From assembly GCA_019635635.1 (NCBI GenBank), contig JAHBZB010000003.1, positions 186,001-250,000 on the forward strand: a stretch of 64,000 nt of DNA, given 5' to 3'. The notes under the pieces were generated by a model, which was not told the origin of the DNA, did no database searches, and worked only from the letters and a program-made list of their open reading frames with translations. Below are positions 28,718 through 36,064 of the stretch, piece by piece (within the stretch, counting starts at the first letter, position 1; each line of letters starts with the position of its first letter). The stretch comes from Xanthobacteraceae bacterium. Its GTDB lineage: Bacteria > Pseudomonadota > Alphaproteobacteria > Rhizobiales > Xanthobacteraceae. A program made the position numbers and the translations under genes.

Positions 28718-29242
28718 CTACGGATGTCGCCGCAACGAGGCAGCGCGTGCCTCGTCATTAATCATGACGGAGCCTGTCAGATAGTCGTGAAGCGTCCGCC
28801 GCCGCGAATTGAACAGTGCGACAATCAGTATGAGCGGCGTCAGCGCGCTCGAAAGCACCCAGAAGAAAAGCGCGTGCACGGCGCCCAGCAGGAAATACAT
28901 CGGCGCGCCGTACCAGGTCCGCATCTGAAGACCCATCATCCGCATGCCGTAAGTCGCCGAATGCGGCGAGCCGAGCGTGAGGCCCACATAGAGGACTGCC
29001 CAGATCATCGTGATGGGGCCGAGGAGGCCGAACACAACCGCGCCGAAGCCGAGCGTGACCACGGCGAAAATGAGCATGAAGAAGCTCAGGATGACGACCG
29101 GAACCAGCACGATGGTCGCGTCGATCAGGAACGCCACAATGCGCCGCGAGAGCACGCCCTCGAAAAGTTCGGGCTGTGTTACCGGGTCGTAAGCGTGCGG
29201 CCGGGGCTCGTTCGAGCTGCCGATCTGGGCCTGTGCGGACAT
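28718..29242 (-). CDS. RDD family membrane protein
   Basis: 174-residue inner-membrane protein with the RDD-family layout: RRIVAFLIDATIVLVPVVIL gives the Arg and Asp of the first helix, and a conserved YGMRMMGLQMRTWYG follows the third. Three to four helices. Function unknown; some RDD proteins act in Na+/H+ or compatible-solute stress. GGAGG lies before the ATG. No clear operon partner: 90 bases from bpt and 56 from the Cys-rich gene. Confidence 0.88.
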   Translation of the reverse strand: MSAQAQIGSSNEPRPHAYDPVTQPELFEGVLSRRIVAFLIDATIVLVPVVILSFFMLIFAVVTLGFGAVVFGLLGPITMIWAVLYVGLTLGSPHSATYGMRMMGLQMRTWYGAPMYFLLGAVHALFFWVLSSALTPLILIVALFNSRRRTLHDYLTGSVMINDEARAASLRRHP

Positions 29243-29298
29243 GTAGTCCTCCGTTTAACCCGAACGTGGGTAGGGGCACCCGGATGCACAAGTCCGGC

Positions 29299-29823
29299 TT
29301 ATTCCTTTTTTGTCTGCGGGATGCGTTCCGGGGCGACGTAAACGCAGCCGCGCGGTTCCTGACAGGCGGCGGCTTTCGTGCAGAGCGTCTTGCCGTTGCC
29401 GCAGTCCTGAATGAGATCCGGGTTGATGCAGGTATTTTTGCTCGAACAGACCCGGCCTGCGATGCAGCGCGTGTTGCCGCACGCGGGCCCGTTCGCCTCC
29501 AGCCCCTCGCACTGGCCATTCTCGGTGCAGGTACTGCCGGGCGGGCAGGCGAAACCGTTTTTGCACTGCTGATAACGCGTCGGCGCACAGGCGCCGGGAC
29601 GATATCGATGCTCGACGTAACCCGGCTCGCAGAAGCCGCCGGTGGACGTTTTCGTGGAGCCACGCGGAACGTCGATCAGTTGTCCGCAGGTGCCACCGAC
29701 GAGGCACGCATAACCGGCCGGGCAATAATTACCATTTCCGCAATCGACGGTTTCGGCCGCTGCCGGCGGCGCGAGCGATGCGAGCAGAACGAGCGCGGCC
29801 ATGCCGGATGCAAGGCGAGACAT
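29299..29823 (-). CDS. Secreted cysteine-rich repeat protein
   Basis: 174 residues, signal peptide 1-23 (cleavage AAA-ET). The mature part has 18 Cys in about 150 residues, arranged as four units of C-x(3-5)-C-x(3-5)-C-x(5)-C, for example DCGNGNYCPAGYACLVGGTC and QCKNGFACPPGSTCTENGQC, separated by a 25-residue spacer after unit 1. All Cys are even in number, so full disulphide pairing is possible in the periplasm or outside. I do not recognise a named family; the units look like EGF- or granulin-like microdomains. Function unknown. Confidence 0.82.
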   Translation of the reverse strand: MSRLASGMAALVLLASLAPPAAAETVDCGNGNYCPAGYACLVGGTCGQLIDVPRGSTKTSTGGFCEPGYVEHRYRPGACAPTRYQQCKNGFACPPGSTCTENGQCEGLEANGPACGNTRCIAGRVCSSKNTCINPDLIQDCGNGKTLCTKAAACQEPRGCVYVAPERIPQTKKE

Positions 29824-29878
29824 TCAGCTTCTCCGATTCCGGTCGGCGCAATGCTAGGCGGCGACGCGCGAAATGCAA

Positions 29879-30838
29879 TCACAGCCGCAGGACAATCCGA
29901 CAGGTCAAACCCTCGTCGCGTAGTTCGCGCTCGACGGAGCCTTTAAGTCCTTTGACGGTGGCGTCGATCAACTGCGTGCCGAAGCCTGCGCGGTTCGCTG
30001 CCGGTTTTGGTCCACCGATTTCCTTCCAGTCGATCTGGATCGCATCGCGGTCTCCGCGCCATGCGATCTCGACTTTGCCGCCGGCTGCGGAGAGCGCGCC
30101 GTATTTGACGGCATTGGTCGTCAGTTCATGAATGACGAGCGACACCGCGCGCGCGATGTCGGAGCGCAGGCGCAGATCGGCGCCGCTAAAGGAGCAGCGG
30201 TTCAGATCGTAGGGCATCAACTCCTGCCGGACGATACTGCCGATGTCCGGCTGCATCTCCGGTGCGCGGGTGATCAAGTCGTTGGTCGCCTGCAACGTGC
30301 GCATCCGGCTGTTGATGAGATCGGCCGCCTCGCGATTGTCCTTGAGGGCGAACTGCACGATCGCAGCGCCGAGCGCGCCCATGTTGCGTGCGCGGTGCTC
30401 GACTTCCTTCAGAACCAGTTCACGTTGTGCCTGCTCGGCTTGCAACTGGCGCACGGCGGTTCTGAATAGATGGCCGAGCCAGACCGTGAAGAAGCCCGCG
30501 ATCAGGTAGATCGCCAGGTTCGCGAGGAACGACGACGGCAGTCCGGCCAGAACGGCGGCAGGAATGAAGAAGTAGATGCCGATGGCGACGCTCAAGGCGA
30601 GCGCGAGCATCCCGGGCCAAAAACCGGCAAAAAGCGAGGCAATGATGACCGCCGGAAAGAACGCGACGAAATAGAGGGTCGCGCCGAACCACATGCCGAG
30701 CAGCCAGCGGATTGCAGCCGCGAACAAAATACAGCCTACCGCGAAGAAAAATCCGGCGGCGGTGTTCGGCGCAAAGCCGCGGCGCGCAAGCGCCGAAGGT
30801 TTTTCGATCAAGCAAAGGCCCCCGAAACAGTTCGTCAA
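29879..30838 (-). CDS. Membrane HWE-type sensor histidine kinase
   Basis: 319 residues. N-terminal DUF4118-like region with four helices (about 25-122) and short loops, then a HisKA-like helix with His148 in EVEHRARNMGAL, the N-box HELTTNAVKYG (237-247), WKE at 271-273 (the W-x-E hallmark of the family) and GFGTQLID. HWE kinases in this class often feed the general stress response through PhyR or act in light/stress sensing; no response regulator lies nearby. The first start is TTG at 30838; a second TTG nine codons on is possible. The stretch before the ATG-less start leaves the N-terminus uncertain. Confidence 0.86.
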   Translation of the reverse strand: MTNCFGGLCLIEKPSALARRGFAPNTAAGFFFAVGCILFAAAIRWLLGMWFGATLYFVAFFPAVIIASLFAGFWPGMLALALSVAIGIYFFIPAAVLAGLPSSFLANLAIYLIAGFFTVWLGHLFRTAVRQLQAEQAQRELVLKEVEHRARNMGALGAAIVQFALKDNREAADLINSRMRTLQATNDLITRAPEMQPDIGSIVRQELMPYDLNRCSFSGADLRLRSDIARAVSLVIHELTTNAVKYGALSAAGGKVEIAWRGDRDAIQIDWKEIGGPKPAANRAGFGTQLIDATVKGLKGSVERELRDEGLTCRIVLRL

Positions 30839-30931
30839 TTATAGATGGTATTGGCTTGCTATTGAGTCCGTTCCGCGACTTTCCGGGGTACGGCAAAAGT
30901 TGAAATAAACTTTCAGAAGCCGAAAGGCGGA

Positions 30932-31171
30932 ATGGAACAAAACCATTGTTTCGCGCCTTTTCGCGGCATGCCGGATAAATTGAAGCAACCGCTTACCACC
31001 GATACCGAGCGCGACTGGGCCGACGAAGGTCAGGCGATCGGCAGTCCGAACGACCCCGCCATCGGGGAGGCGCCGAATCAGACGACCGGGCCGGGCGGTT
31101 CCGGCCTGCGCGCTCCACGCGCTGACCGTGGCAAGGCGCTCGATCACGATAAATACATGCCGGAAGCTTGA
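30932..31171 (+). CDS. Small hypothetical hydrophilic protein
   Basis: 79 residues (or 67 from ATG at 30968), no signal or membrane segment; rich in Gly, Pro, Asp and Asn, likely disordered. Codon third positions are GC-rich as in real genes here. AAAGGCGG precedes ATG at 30932; the second ATG lacks a good site. It is divergent from the HWE kinase. No recognised family; it ends LDHDKYMPEA. Could be a stress-induced small protein, but that is only suggested by its neighbours. Confidence 0.42.
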   Translation: MEQNHCFAPFRGMPDKLKQPLTTDTERDWADEGQAIGSPNDPAIGEAPNQTTGPGGSGLRAPRADRGKALDHDKYMPEA

Positions 31172-31271
31172 GCGCCGACGCTAACCGAATTGCCGCATCC
31201 CGACATCTACGGATAGCAGTGGCGATAGCCACGCTTACGTCTGCATCCTTGAACTGTAACTGGCAAGGATC

Positions 31272-31493
31272 ATGACCAAAGGGAAACGCGACATCGAGAA
31301 AAACTACCCGCTCGATCAATTCGTCGAAAAGCTGCGGCGGCTTGCCGACGCGATCGAAAGCGGTGGGCGGTTCGAAATCCAGATCGCGGGCGAGCGCGTT
31401 TATGTACCGGCACGCGCGGCCTTCACTATCGAGCACGAGCGCGGCGAGGATGAAGAGGAGATCGAATTCCAGATCAAATGGAAGCCGCAATAG
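31272..31493 (+). CDS. Amphi-Trp domain protein
   Basis: 73 residues. The layout, an N-terminal amphipathic helix (DIEKNYPLDQFVEKLRRLADAIESG), a short beta hairpin (RFEIQIAGERVYVPA) and a Glu-rich segment ending in FQIKWKP with a C-terminal Trp, matches the small amphi-Trp family; function unknown. AGGATC precedes the ATG. A small dyad GTGGC-4-GCCAC lies 40 bases upstream (31219-31232). Confidence 0.75.
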   Translation: MTKGKRDIEKNYPLDQFVEKLRRLADAIESGGRFEIQIAGERVYVPARAAFTIEHERGEDEEEIEFQIKWKPQ

Positions 31494-31518
31494 GCTCCTC
31501 GCAGTAAATCCATCCTAC

Positions 31519-31544
31519 GGAACAAATCGTCGTTTCATGAGTTT
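31519..31544 (+). promoter_or_regulatory. Possible EcfG (general stress) promoter
   Basis: GGAAC (31519-31523), 17 bases, GTTT (31541-31544), close to the alphaproteobacterial EcfG consensus GGAAC-N16/17-cGTT, 40 bases before the small secreted protein. The match is by eye and the base before GTT is A, not the usual C or G. Confidence 0.5.
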
Positions 31545-31583
31545 TCGACCGTCGAGGCAACTGAGAGAGAAGGAGAGACAATC

Positions 31584-31820
31584 ATGAAAAAGACCATCAT
31601 GGCTGCCGCGATTTCCCTCGCGGCCATTGCGACGACCGTTCCGGCGAATGCCGAACCGAGTGGCGCCTTCACCGGCGCTGTGACGGGCGGCGTCGTGGGC
31701 GGTGTTATCGGCGGACCGATCGGCCTTGCCGTCGGTGCTGTTTCGGGCGCGGTCGTGGGCGACCACGTGACGGGTCCGAATTGCTACGTCGACAATGTCG
31801 GCCGTACGCTCTGCCGCTAA
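31584..31820 (+). CDS. Small secreted glycine-zipper protein
   Basis: 78 residues: signal peptide MKKTIMAAAISLAAIATTVP (cleavage ANA-EP), then a Gly/Ala/Val-rich stretch with GxxxG spacing (FTGAVTGGVVGGVIGGPIG), able to insert in or associate with membranes, and a C-terminal Cys pair (PNCYVDNVGRTLCR). Strong site GAAGGAGAG before the ATG, a possible EcfG promoter upstream and a terminator downstream. Glycine-zipper proteins are frequent in the outer envelope; exact role unknown. Confidence 0.82.
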   Translation: MKKTIMAAAISLAAIATTVPANAEPSGAFTGAVTGGVVGGVIGGPIGLAVGAVSGAVVGDHVTGPNCYVDNVGRTLCR

Positions 31821-31826
31821 GGAAAG

Positions 31827-31852
31827 AGCCCCGCTTCGGCGGGGCTTTTTTC
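31827..31852 (+). terminator. Rho-independent terminator of the glycine-zipper gene
   Basis: 8-bp stem AGCCCCGC/GCGGGGCT (31827-31834, 31839-31846) with TTCG tetraloop and a run of seven T. Confidence 0.92.
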
Positions 31853-31910
31853 TAGCATCGCGTGCAGCTTATGGTAGCCTTCGCTGAAATCTCTGCGGCG
31901 GGGCGGCACC

Positions 31911-32879
31911 ATGCGGCGGATTGCGATTGCAGCTTTCATTAGCGGTATTTGGATAACGAACGCCATCGCGCAAGGCGACGGGCCGGATTATTTCCGGATC
32001 ACCGGTTTGCAGAAAGCGGACAACGTGAACGTCCGTAGCAAGCCGGACGAGGACGCAAAGATCGTCGGAAAAATTCCGAAGAACGCCGACGGTATCAAGA
32101 ACCTCGGCTGCAATCGCGGCGGCCTCACGCAGAAGCAATGGGATAAAGCGAGCGCAGCGAAGAAGAAAGCGGCGCTGCGCAAGGCGTGGTGTGAGGTCGA
32201 ATACGAAAGCGTGAAGGGGTGGGTGCTTTCGCGCTTCCTTGCTGAAGGTACGTCGCCGGCGGCTCCCCAGCAGCCGGAGACGCCTGCTGCGCAGGCCGCG
32301 CCCACGCCGCAAGCCGCTGTGCCGCCGATGCAGGGCGTGGTGCCGAGTTTCGACTGCGCGAAGGCGGAGAAGAATGCGGAGAAGCTGGTGTGCGCCGATG
32401 CCGGACTTGCCGCGGTCGATCGCGAGGTGGCGCGGCTCTATGCGCTCGCGGCGGATGCGCTGAACGCGACGCCGGGCTTCGAGCAACTGCTCGACACACA
32501 GCGCAAGTGGCTCGGGCAACGCAATACCTGTTTCGATCGCGACTGCGTGGCCGAGCTGTATGTCAGCCGCGTGCATCAGTTGCGCATGGGTTACGCGGAT
32601 GCGCGCAAACCGAACGACAAGAGCATCAGCTTCGGGCCGCTGCTCGCGCGTTGCGAAGGCGTGCCGGTGCCGATCGCACTCAGCTTCGTCAACGCCGAGC
32701 CGGGCTATGCCTATGTCGGATGGACTGATCGTTTTCTCGTGCTGCCGCAGGTACCGTCCGGTTCCGGCACACGCTATGAGGGCAGCTTCGCGACGCTTGC
32801 CACCAAGGGGGAGGACGCGCGGATCAAGCTTCCCGAGATGGCGGCGGAGGCGGCCTGCAAGCTAATGCCCGGCGGCTAG
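31911..32879 (+). CDS. Secreted SH3 / LprI-like / MliC-like protein
   Basis: 322 residues with a signal peptide (about 1-21, AIAQ). Three parts: an SH3b domain (about 28-112, NVNVRSKPDEDAKIVGKIP ... WCEVEYESVKGWVLSRFL); a Pro/Ala linker; an LprI/DUF1311 segment (about 145-225, SFDCAKAEKNAEKLVCAD, then LAAVDREVARLYALA); and a C-terminal stretch like MliC lysozyme inhibitors (LLARCEGVPVPIALSFV ... SGSGTRYEG ... TKGEDARIKL). LprI and MliC both inhibit host lysozyme in known examples, so a protective envelope role is plausible. Cys residues in pairs suggest disulphides. Stands alone. Confidence 0.8.
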   Translation: MRRIAIAAFISGIWITNAIAQGDGPDYFRITGLQKADNVNVRSKPDEDAKIVGKIPKNADGIKNLGCNRGGLTQKQWDKASAAKKKAALRKAWCEVEYESVKGWVLSRFLAEGTSPAAPQQPETPAAQAAPTPQAAVPPMQGVVPSFDCAKAEKNAEKLVCADAGLAAVDREVARLYALAADALNATPGFEQLLDTQRKWLGQRNTCFDRDCVAELYVSRVHQLRMGYADARKPNDKSISFGPLLARCEGVPVPIALSFVNAEPGYAYVGWTDRFLVLPQVPSGSGTRYEGSFATLATKGEDARIKLPEMAAEAACKLMPGG

Positions 32880-32987
32880 CGCGGCGAGCGGAAAAAGCAA
32901 GCATCACTTATCCACGGCGGTGCTTTGTGCGGGCGCGCGAATCTCATAGCACTTAACCCTCAAGGCAATTCGCGTAAGGGCTAAGTA

Positions 32988-33185
32988 ATGTCGAGGCAGA
33001 AGCGCGTCGAAGAAGTGGGCCGCTATTGGCTACAGATCGACCGGCAAACCAAATCCTCCTTTGACGATCTCGAAGCGGCGCAGGCTGCGGGCGAACAGAT
33101 GAAGAAGAAGTTCCCGCAGATTCACGTTGCGCTCTACGACAAGCAATCCGGGCTGCATTCGGTGCTGCGCGTGGTGCCGGCCTAA
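32988..33185 (+). CDS. Small hypothetical protein
   Basis: 65 residues, basic, soluble: MSRQKRVEEVGRYWLQIDRQ, then an acidic helix and a beta strand IHVALYDKQSG. TAAGGG precedes the ATG. It is followed without gap by the AhpD-like gene (stop TAA then ATG), so is probably co-transcribed. Not a family I can name. Confidence 0.68.
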   Translation: MSRQKRVEEVGRYWLQIDRQTKSSFDDLEAAQAAGEQMKKKFPQIHVALYDKQSGLHSVLRVVPA

Positions 33186-33710
33186 ATGGCACGCCTGGCC
33201 TATGCCGACATAGGCCGCGAGGAAGTCCGCGCGCTTGCCGCGCGGATCGCCGCCGAGCGCGGCGAGGTGCTGCATATCTATCGTATGCTTTTGCACAGCC
33301 CGGTGGTCGCGGAAGGCTGGCTCGCATTGATGACCGCGATCCGTCAGCGCGCGGCGCTCGCAGGCGATTTGCGCGAACTCGTCATCATGCGGATCGCGCA
33401 ACTCAACGGCGCCAACTACGAAGCGGAGCAGCACCGCGCCTTTGCGCTGCGCGAAGGCATTTCCGAGGCGCAACTCGACGCGCTCGCCGCATGGGAGCGC
33501 TCGGACCTCTTTTCTCCGATACAGCGCGCGGTGCTTGCCTATACCGATGCGATGACGCTCGACGTAAAAGTGCCCGAAGATATCTTCGCGCAAACGCGCG
33601 AACATTTCGACGAGCGCGGCATGATCGAACTCACCGCGACGGTCGCGTCCTATAATATGGTGTCGCGCTTTCTGGTGGCGCTGGAGGTCGAAGGCAGCGA
33701 CAAGGTCTAA
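33186..33710 (+). CDS. Carboxymuconolactone decarboxylase/AhpD-fold protein
   Basis: 174 residues, helical AhpD fold. The core ELVIMRIAQLNGANYEAEQHRAFAL lines up with the CMD family motif, but the redox CxxC of AhpD is absent (the motif reads NYEAEQH), so a peroxidase partner role is unlikely. The remaining His in EQH and the Glu in ELVI are conserved. Such proteins act as decarboxylases, hydrolases or unknowns. It is coupled to the 65-residue gene before it and converges with the membrane protein (4-base overlap). Confidence 0.85.
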   Translation: MARLAYADIGREEVRALAARIAAERGEVLHIYRMLLHSPVVAEGWLALMTAIRQRAALAGDLRELVIMRIAQLNGANYEAEQHRAFALREGISEAQLDALAAWERSDLFSPIQRAVLAYTDAMTLDVKVPEDIFAQTREHFDERGMIELTATVASYNMVSRFLVALEVEGSDKV

Positions 33711-34153
33711 CGCAGGCGGTCGTATACGATGCCGGTTGTCATGCCGTAGATCAGAAGCATCGCGAGCATCATGAGCGCGGGCCAGACGCCGAGCGATGCG
33801 CCGGCGGCAAACGCGCCGAGCCCGATCGCCGGCAGAAACACGAGGCTCGCGATCAGCCAGCCGATCAGGCCGAAACAAAGACCCTTCACCACGCCGCTTT
33901 CGCCGGGAAGGCGCGGGTAGGCGACGCGAAACAGCGGCCCCAGCACGATCGAGCCATTCACGAAGGAAAGCAGCCAGGGCACGATGGGGTGCACATCGGC
34001 GCCGGTGAGCGCCGCGAGCGCTTTCTGCAATTGGGCATAGGGCACGAAGCCCGGCAGGATGCCGAGTTTTGCCTTCAGGAAAAACAGCACGTTCGGCGCG
34101 ACCGTGCCGGCGAGGCCCGCGAGTACCGATTTCCAGAACCAGCCGATCTTCAT
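33707..34153 (-). CDS. Unrecognised integral membrane protein
   Basis: 148 residues with four predicted helices (about 5-25, 55-78, 88-110, 118-140). The segment GPLFRVAYPRLPGESGVVKGLCFGLIGWL looks like a loop followed by a Gly-rich helix. No charged residues in the helices that suggest a transport mechanism. No close named family comes to mind. Its promoter must lie at the edge of the structured non-coding region at 34.2 kb. Confidence 0.75.
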   Translation of the reverse strand: MKIGWFWKSVLAGLAGTVAPNVLFFLKAKLGILPGFVPYAQLQKALAALTGADVHPIVPWLLSFVNGSIVLGPLFRVAYPRLPGESGVVKGLCFGLIGWLIASLVFLPAIGLGAFAAGASLGVWPALMMLAMLLIYGMTTGIVYDRLR

Positions 34154-34169
34154 GCGCGCAGTGCTAGCA

Positions 34170-34786
34170 CCGCGGCGCGATTCCGGCCAAGGGCTTCGCT
34201 GGACGGCTCGTTACGGCGCGATCGCGAAGATCAGGCAAACATTTTAGCGATTTCAAACAGCACGCGCGCGCGTGCGTGCCCTTGAACAATTCGAGGGTTC
34301 GCGAAGCGCCACGGGACGCCACGTCTTCGTCTGTCCGTGTCCCGTAAGCGCGGGGACACGTATCGTCTCGCAGCGCTTCGCGCGCGCTTTGCGCTTGCGC
34401 TTTCATCTTGCGCGAATGATGGAAACATCAAGCGCGCTCGCGCAAACCCAAAACACTTCGGCGAGCTAACGATACGGGCCGCGCTTTTCGTGAGCGTTCC
34501 CGAAGGAACGCCGCTCCGTCAGCCGTGCTCCCGGCAGGCGAGCGTAGTCTCGCCGGGCGGTGCCCCGTATCGTCCCGGCGCGCGGCTGCGAACCGCGCAC
34601 GGAGACGCCGGCCGTTCTCCACGCCTGTGACGCCTCATGAGCGCGCCCTCGACGAAAACGGCGCGCACAATTTACGCGCGCCCGGGCGAGCGGGGATAAG
34701 TTTTTCGGCGAAATCGCCGAAAGGCTTGCGGGCAAAGAAGAAAGCGCGGGGAGGCGAAAGCGCTTATCCCCGCACGGCGGCCCGCA
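34170..34786 (+). repeat. Structured non-coding region with nested inverted repeats
   Basis: About 600 bases with no credible gene: the many short frames on both strands overlap each other and lack start sites. It contains several perfect stems: CGTGTCCC/GGGACACG (34336-34343, 34353-34360), ACGATACGGG/CCCGTATCGT (34469-34478, 34564-34573), CGTTCC/GGAACG (34495-34510), GGCGAG/CTCGCC (34537-34554), GCGGGGATAAG/CTTATCCCCGC (34690-34700, 34763-34773) and, inside that, TTTCGGCG-AAAT-CGCCGAAA (34703-34722). CGTATCGT occurs at 34359 and 34566. This looks like a dispersed repeat or an RNA element. Confidence 0.6.
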
Positions 34787-35086
34787 TCAGCCGTTCATCT
34801 CGAAGACGGCCGCGCCCGAAACCGGATCGGTGACGCCGAGGCCGCCGCCGAGATCCTCGAGCGTGTCGCGGAAGCTGTCGAGCAGCCCGATCATCTGCGG
34901 ACGCGCGGCGGCGATGCTCGCCATGTCGTCCCATTCGCCGATGAAACAGAACGTGCGCTCGCCGGTCTGGACGAGCGAGGCCTTGCGGAAGCCCTTGGGC
35001 TTGAAGGCGGCTTTCCGGTCCGCCTCGACGAAGTCGCTTTCCCTGCCAGCCTTCGCGCGGAAACGAACGACATTATATGCGGTCAT
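34787..35086 (-). CDS. ABM-like small protein
   Basis: 99 residues, starting MTAYNVVRFRAKAGRE, with the ferredoxin-like alpha/beta look of antibiotic-biosynthesis-monooxygenase domains and the strand TFCFIGEWDDMASIAAARP. ATG at 35086 sits after GGGGGTGTTT and begins the domain; an upstream in-frame start would add 18 residues without homology. These small dimeric proteins may be monooxygenases or binders; no active-site residue identifies which. Its end adjoins the structured region. Confidence 0.75.
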   Translation of the reverse strand: MTAYNVVRFRAKAGRESDFVEADRKAAFKPKGFRKASLVQTGERTFCFIGEWDDMASIAAARPQMIGLLDSFRDTLEDLGGGLGVTDPVSGAAVFEMNG

Positions 35087-35218
35087 AAACACCCCCCCGA
35101 AATACAGCCCGCTCCGGCCAATGCGCCGGGCGGGGAGCAAGTGGAGAGCGGCTTTACTACGGGGTCAAGCTGCCGCTCTGCTGCCCGTGGCCGCACGGAA
35201 AGCCGGGCGCGCGCAAGG

Positions 35219-35243
35219 AAAAGGCCCCGCATTAAGCGGGGCC
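35219..35243 (-). terminator. Rho-independent terminator of the 53-residue membrane protein gene
   Basis: On the minus strand GGCCCCGC-5-GCGGGGCC followed by TTTT. The 8-bp stem spans 35223-35230 and 35236-35243, 22 bases after the stop of the small gene. Confidence 0.82.
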
Positions 35244-35265
35244 ATTTCGGCGCTCATCCCAATCT

Positions 35266-35427
35266 TTATTTCGACGGCGCCACTTTCGGAAGCTGGATCG
35301 ACACGGTCGAGGTGTTCTGCTTGCCGATGACGCCGGTCATCATCAGCAAGCCGCCACCGATGACCAGCACGAGAAGCGCGCCGATCAGAACGCCTGCGAG
35401 ACCCGTTCCGCCACTATTGTCTGCCAT
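35266..35427 (-). CDS. 53-residue single-span membrane miniprotein
   Basis: Reads MADNSGGTGLAGVLIGALLV, then LVIGGGLLMMTGVIGKQNTS, then TVSIQLPKVAPSK. One hydrophobic helix (about 10-35) with a short Gly-rich N-terminus and a C-terminal beta-like QNTSTVSIQLPKV tail. AGAAACG lies before the ATG; a weak site, but third-position GC, TAA stop and a terminator immediately after support it. Such proteins recur in Rhizobiales as unnamed small membrane proteins; function unknown. It may sit in the inner membrane with the tail outside. Confidence 0.72.
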   Translation of the reverse strand: MADNSGGTGLAGVLIGALLVLVIGGGLLMMTGVIGKQNTSTVSIQLPKVAPSK

Positions 35428-35590
35428 TCGTTTCTCCCATTCCCTGCCGCCCGAAAAGCAACCGCGAAACCCTGCTTTTGGTTCCGGGGAAAATCAGCAA
35501 GGCTTCGACCGCGGGCCAAGGCCGCGCCCCCGCGGGCGGGATTCGCGGGACGCGCGAAATCGGTCATGATGCCGGGCGGGGAGGCGACTC

Positions 35591-36052
35591 ATGATTACAT
35601 TTCAGAACCCGGTCTTTTCGGCTTACGCGATCGCGGCCTCGTTGATGGTGCTCAAGGTCGTTGCGATGTCGTGGCTCACTGTCTGGCAGATGATGAAGGT
35701 GAAGGGCGGCTACCGCTCGCCCGAGGACCTGCGCAAGACGCCGCTGAACCCGAAGCCGAAGAAGAGCCAGTTGTTGCCGGACGAACGCGTGGACCGCGTG
35801 CGCCGCATCCAGCAGAACGATCTGGAGAATGTGCCGTTCTTTTTCGTTGCCGGATTTCTTTATGTGCTGACCGCGCCGCCGCTATGGCTCGCGCAGGTTT
35901 TGTTTTACGGCTACGCGATCTCGCGCTTCGTACATTTTGCGGCGTACTACACCGCGCAGACGCACGACATGCGCGCAACGCTCTGGACCATCGGCTCGCT
36001 CATCATCGTGTTTATGAGCGTGATGGTGGTGTGGGTGGGGATGGGAGTTTAA
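35591..36052 (+). CDS. MAPEG family membrane protein
   Basis: 153 residues, four helices, MAPEG superfamily (membrane-associated proteins in eicosanoid and glutathione metabolism), subtype like microsomal glutathione S-transferase or mPGES-1. The diagnostic ERVDRVRRIQQNDLENVPFFFVAGFLY is present with the conserved Arg and Glu/Asn of the glutathione site. In bacteria these are detoxification enzymes, likely peroxidase or transferase. GGGGAGG precedes the ATG. It borders the AT-rich segment, which begins within about ten bases of its stop. Confidence 0.92.
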   Translation: MITFQNPVFSAYAIAASLMVLKVVAMSWLTVWQMMKVKGGYRSPEDLRKTPLNPKPKKSQLLPDERVDRVRRIQQNDLENVPFFFVAGFLYVLTAPPLWLAQVLFYGYAISRFVHFAAYYTAQTHDMRATLWTIGSLIIVFMSVMVVWVGMGV

Positions 36053-36064
36053 GTTCGCGCTTGG

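Noticed and set aside
34272-34833. Several short overlapping frames on both strands in the structured region
   Set aside because: Arg/Ser/Ala-rich translations, no ribosome sites, mutually overlapping; better explained as non-coding repeats.
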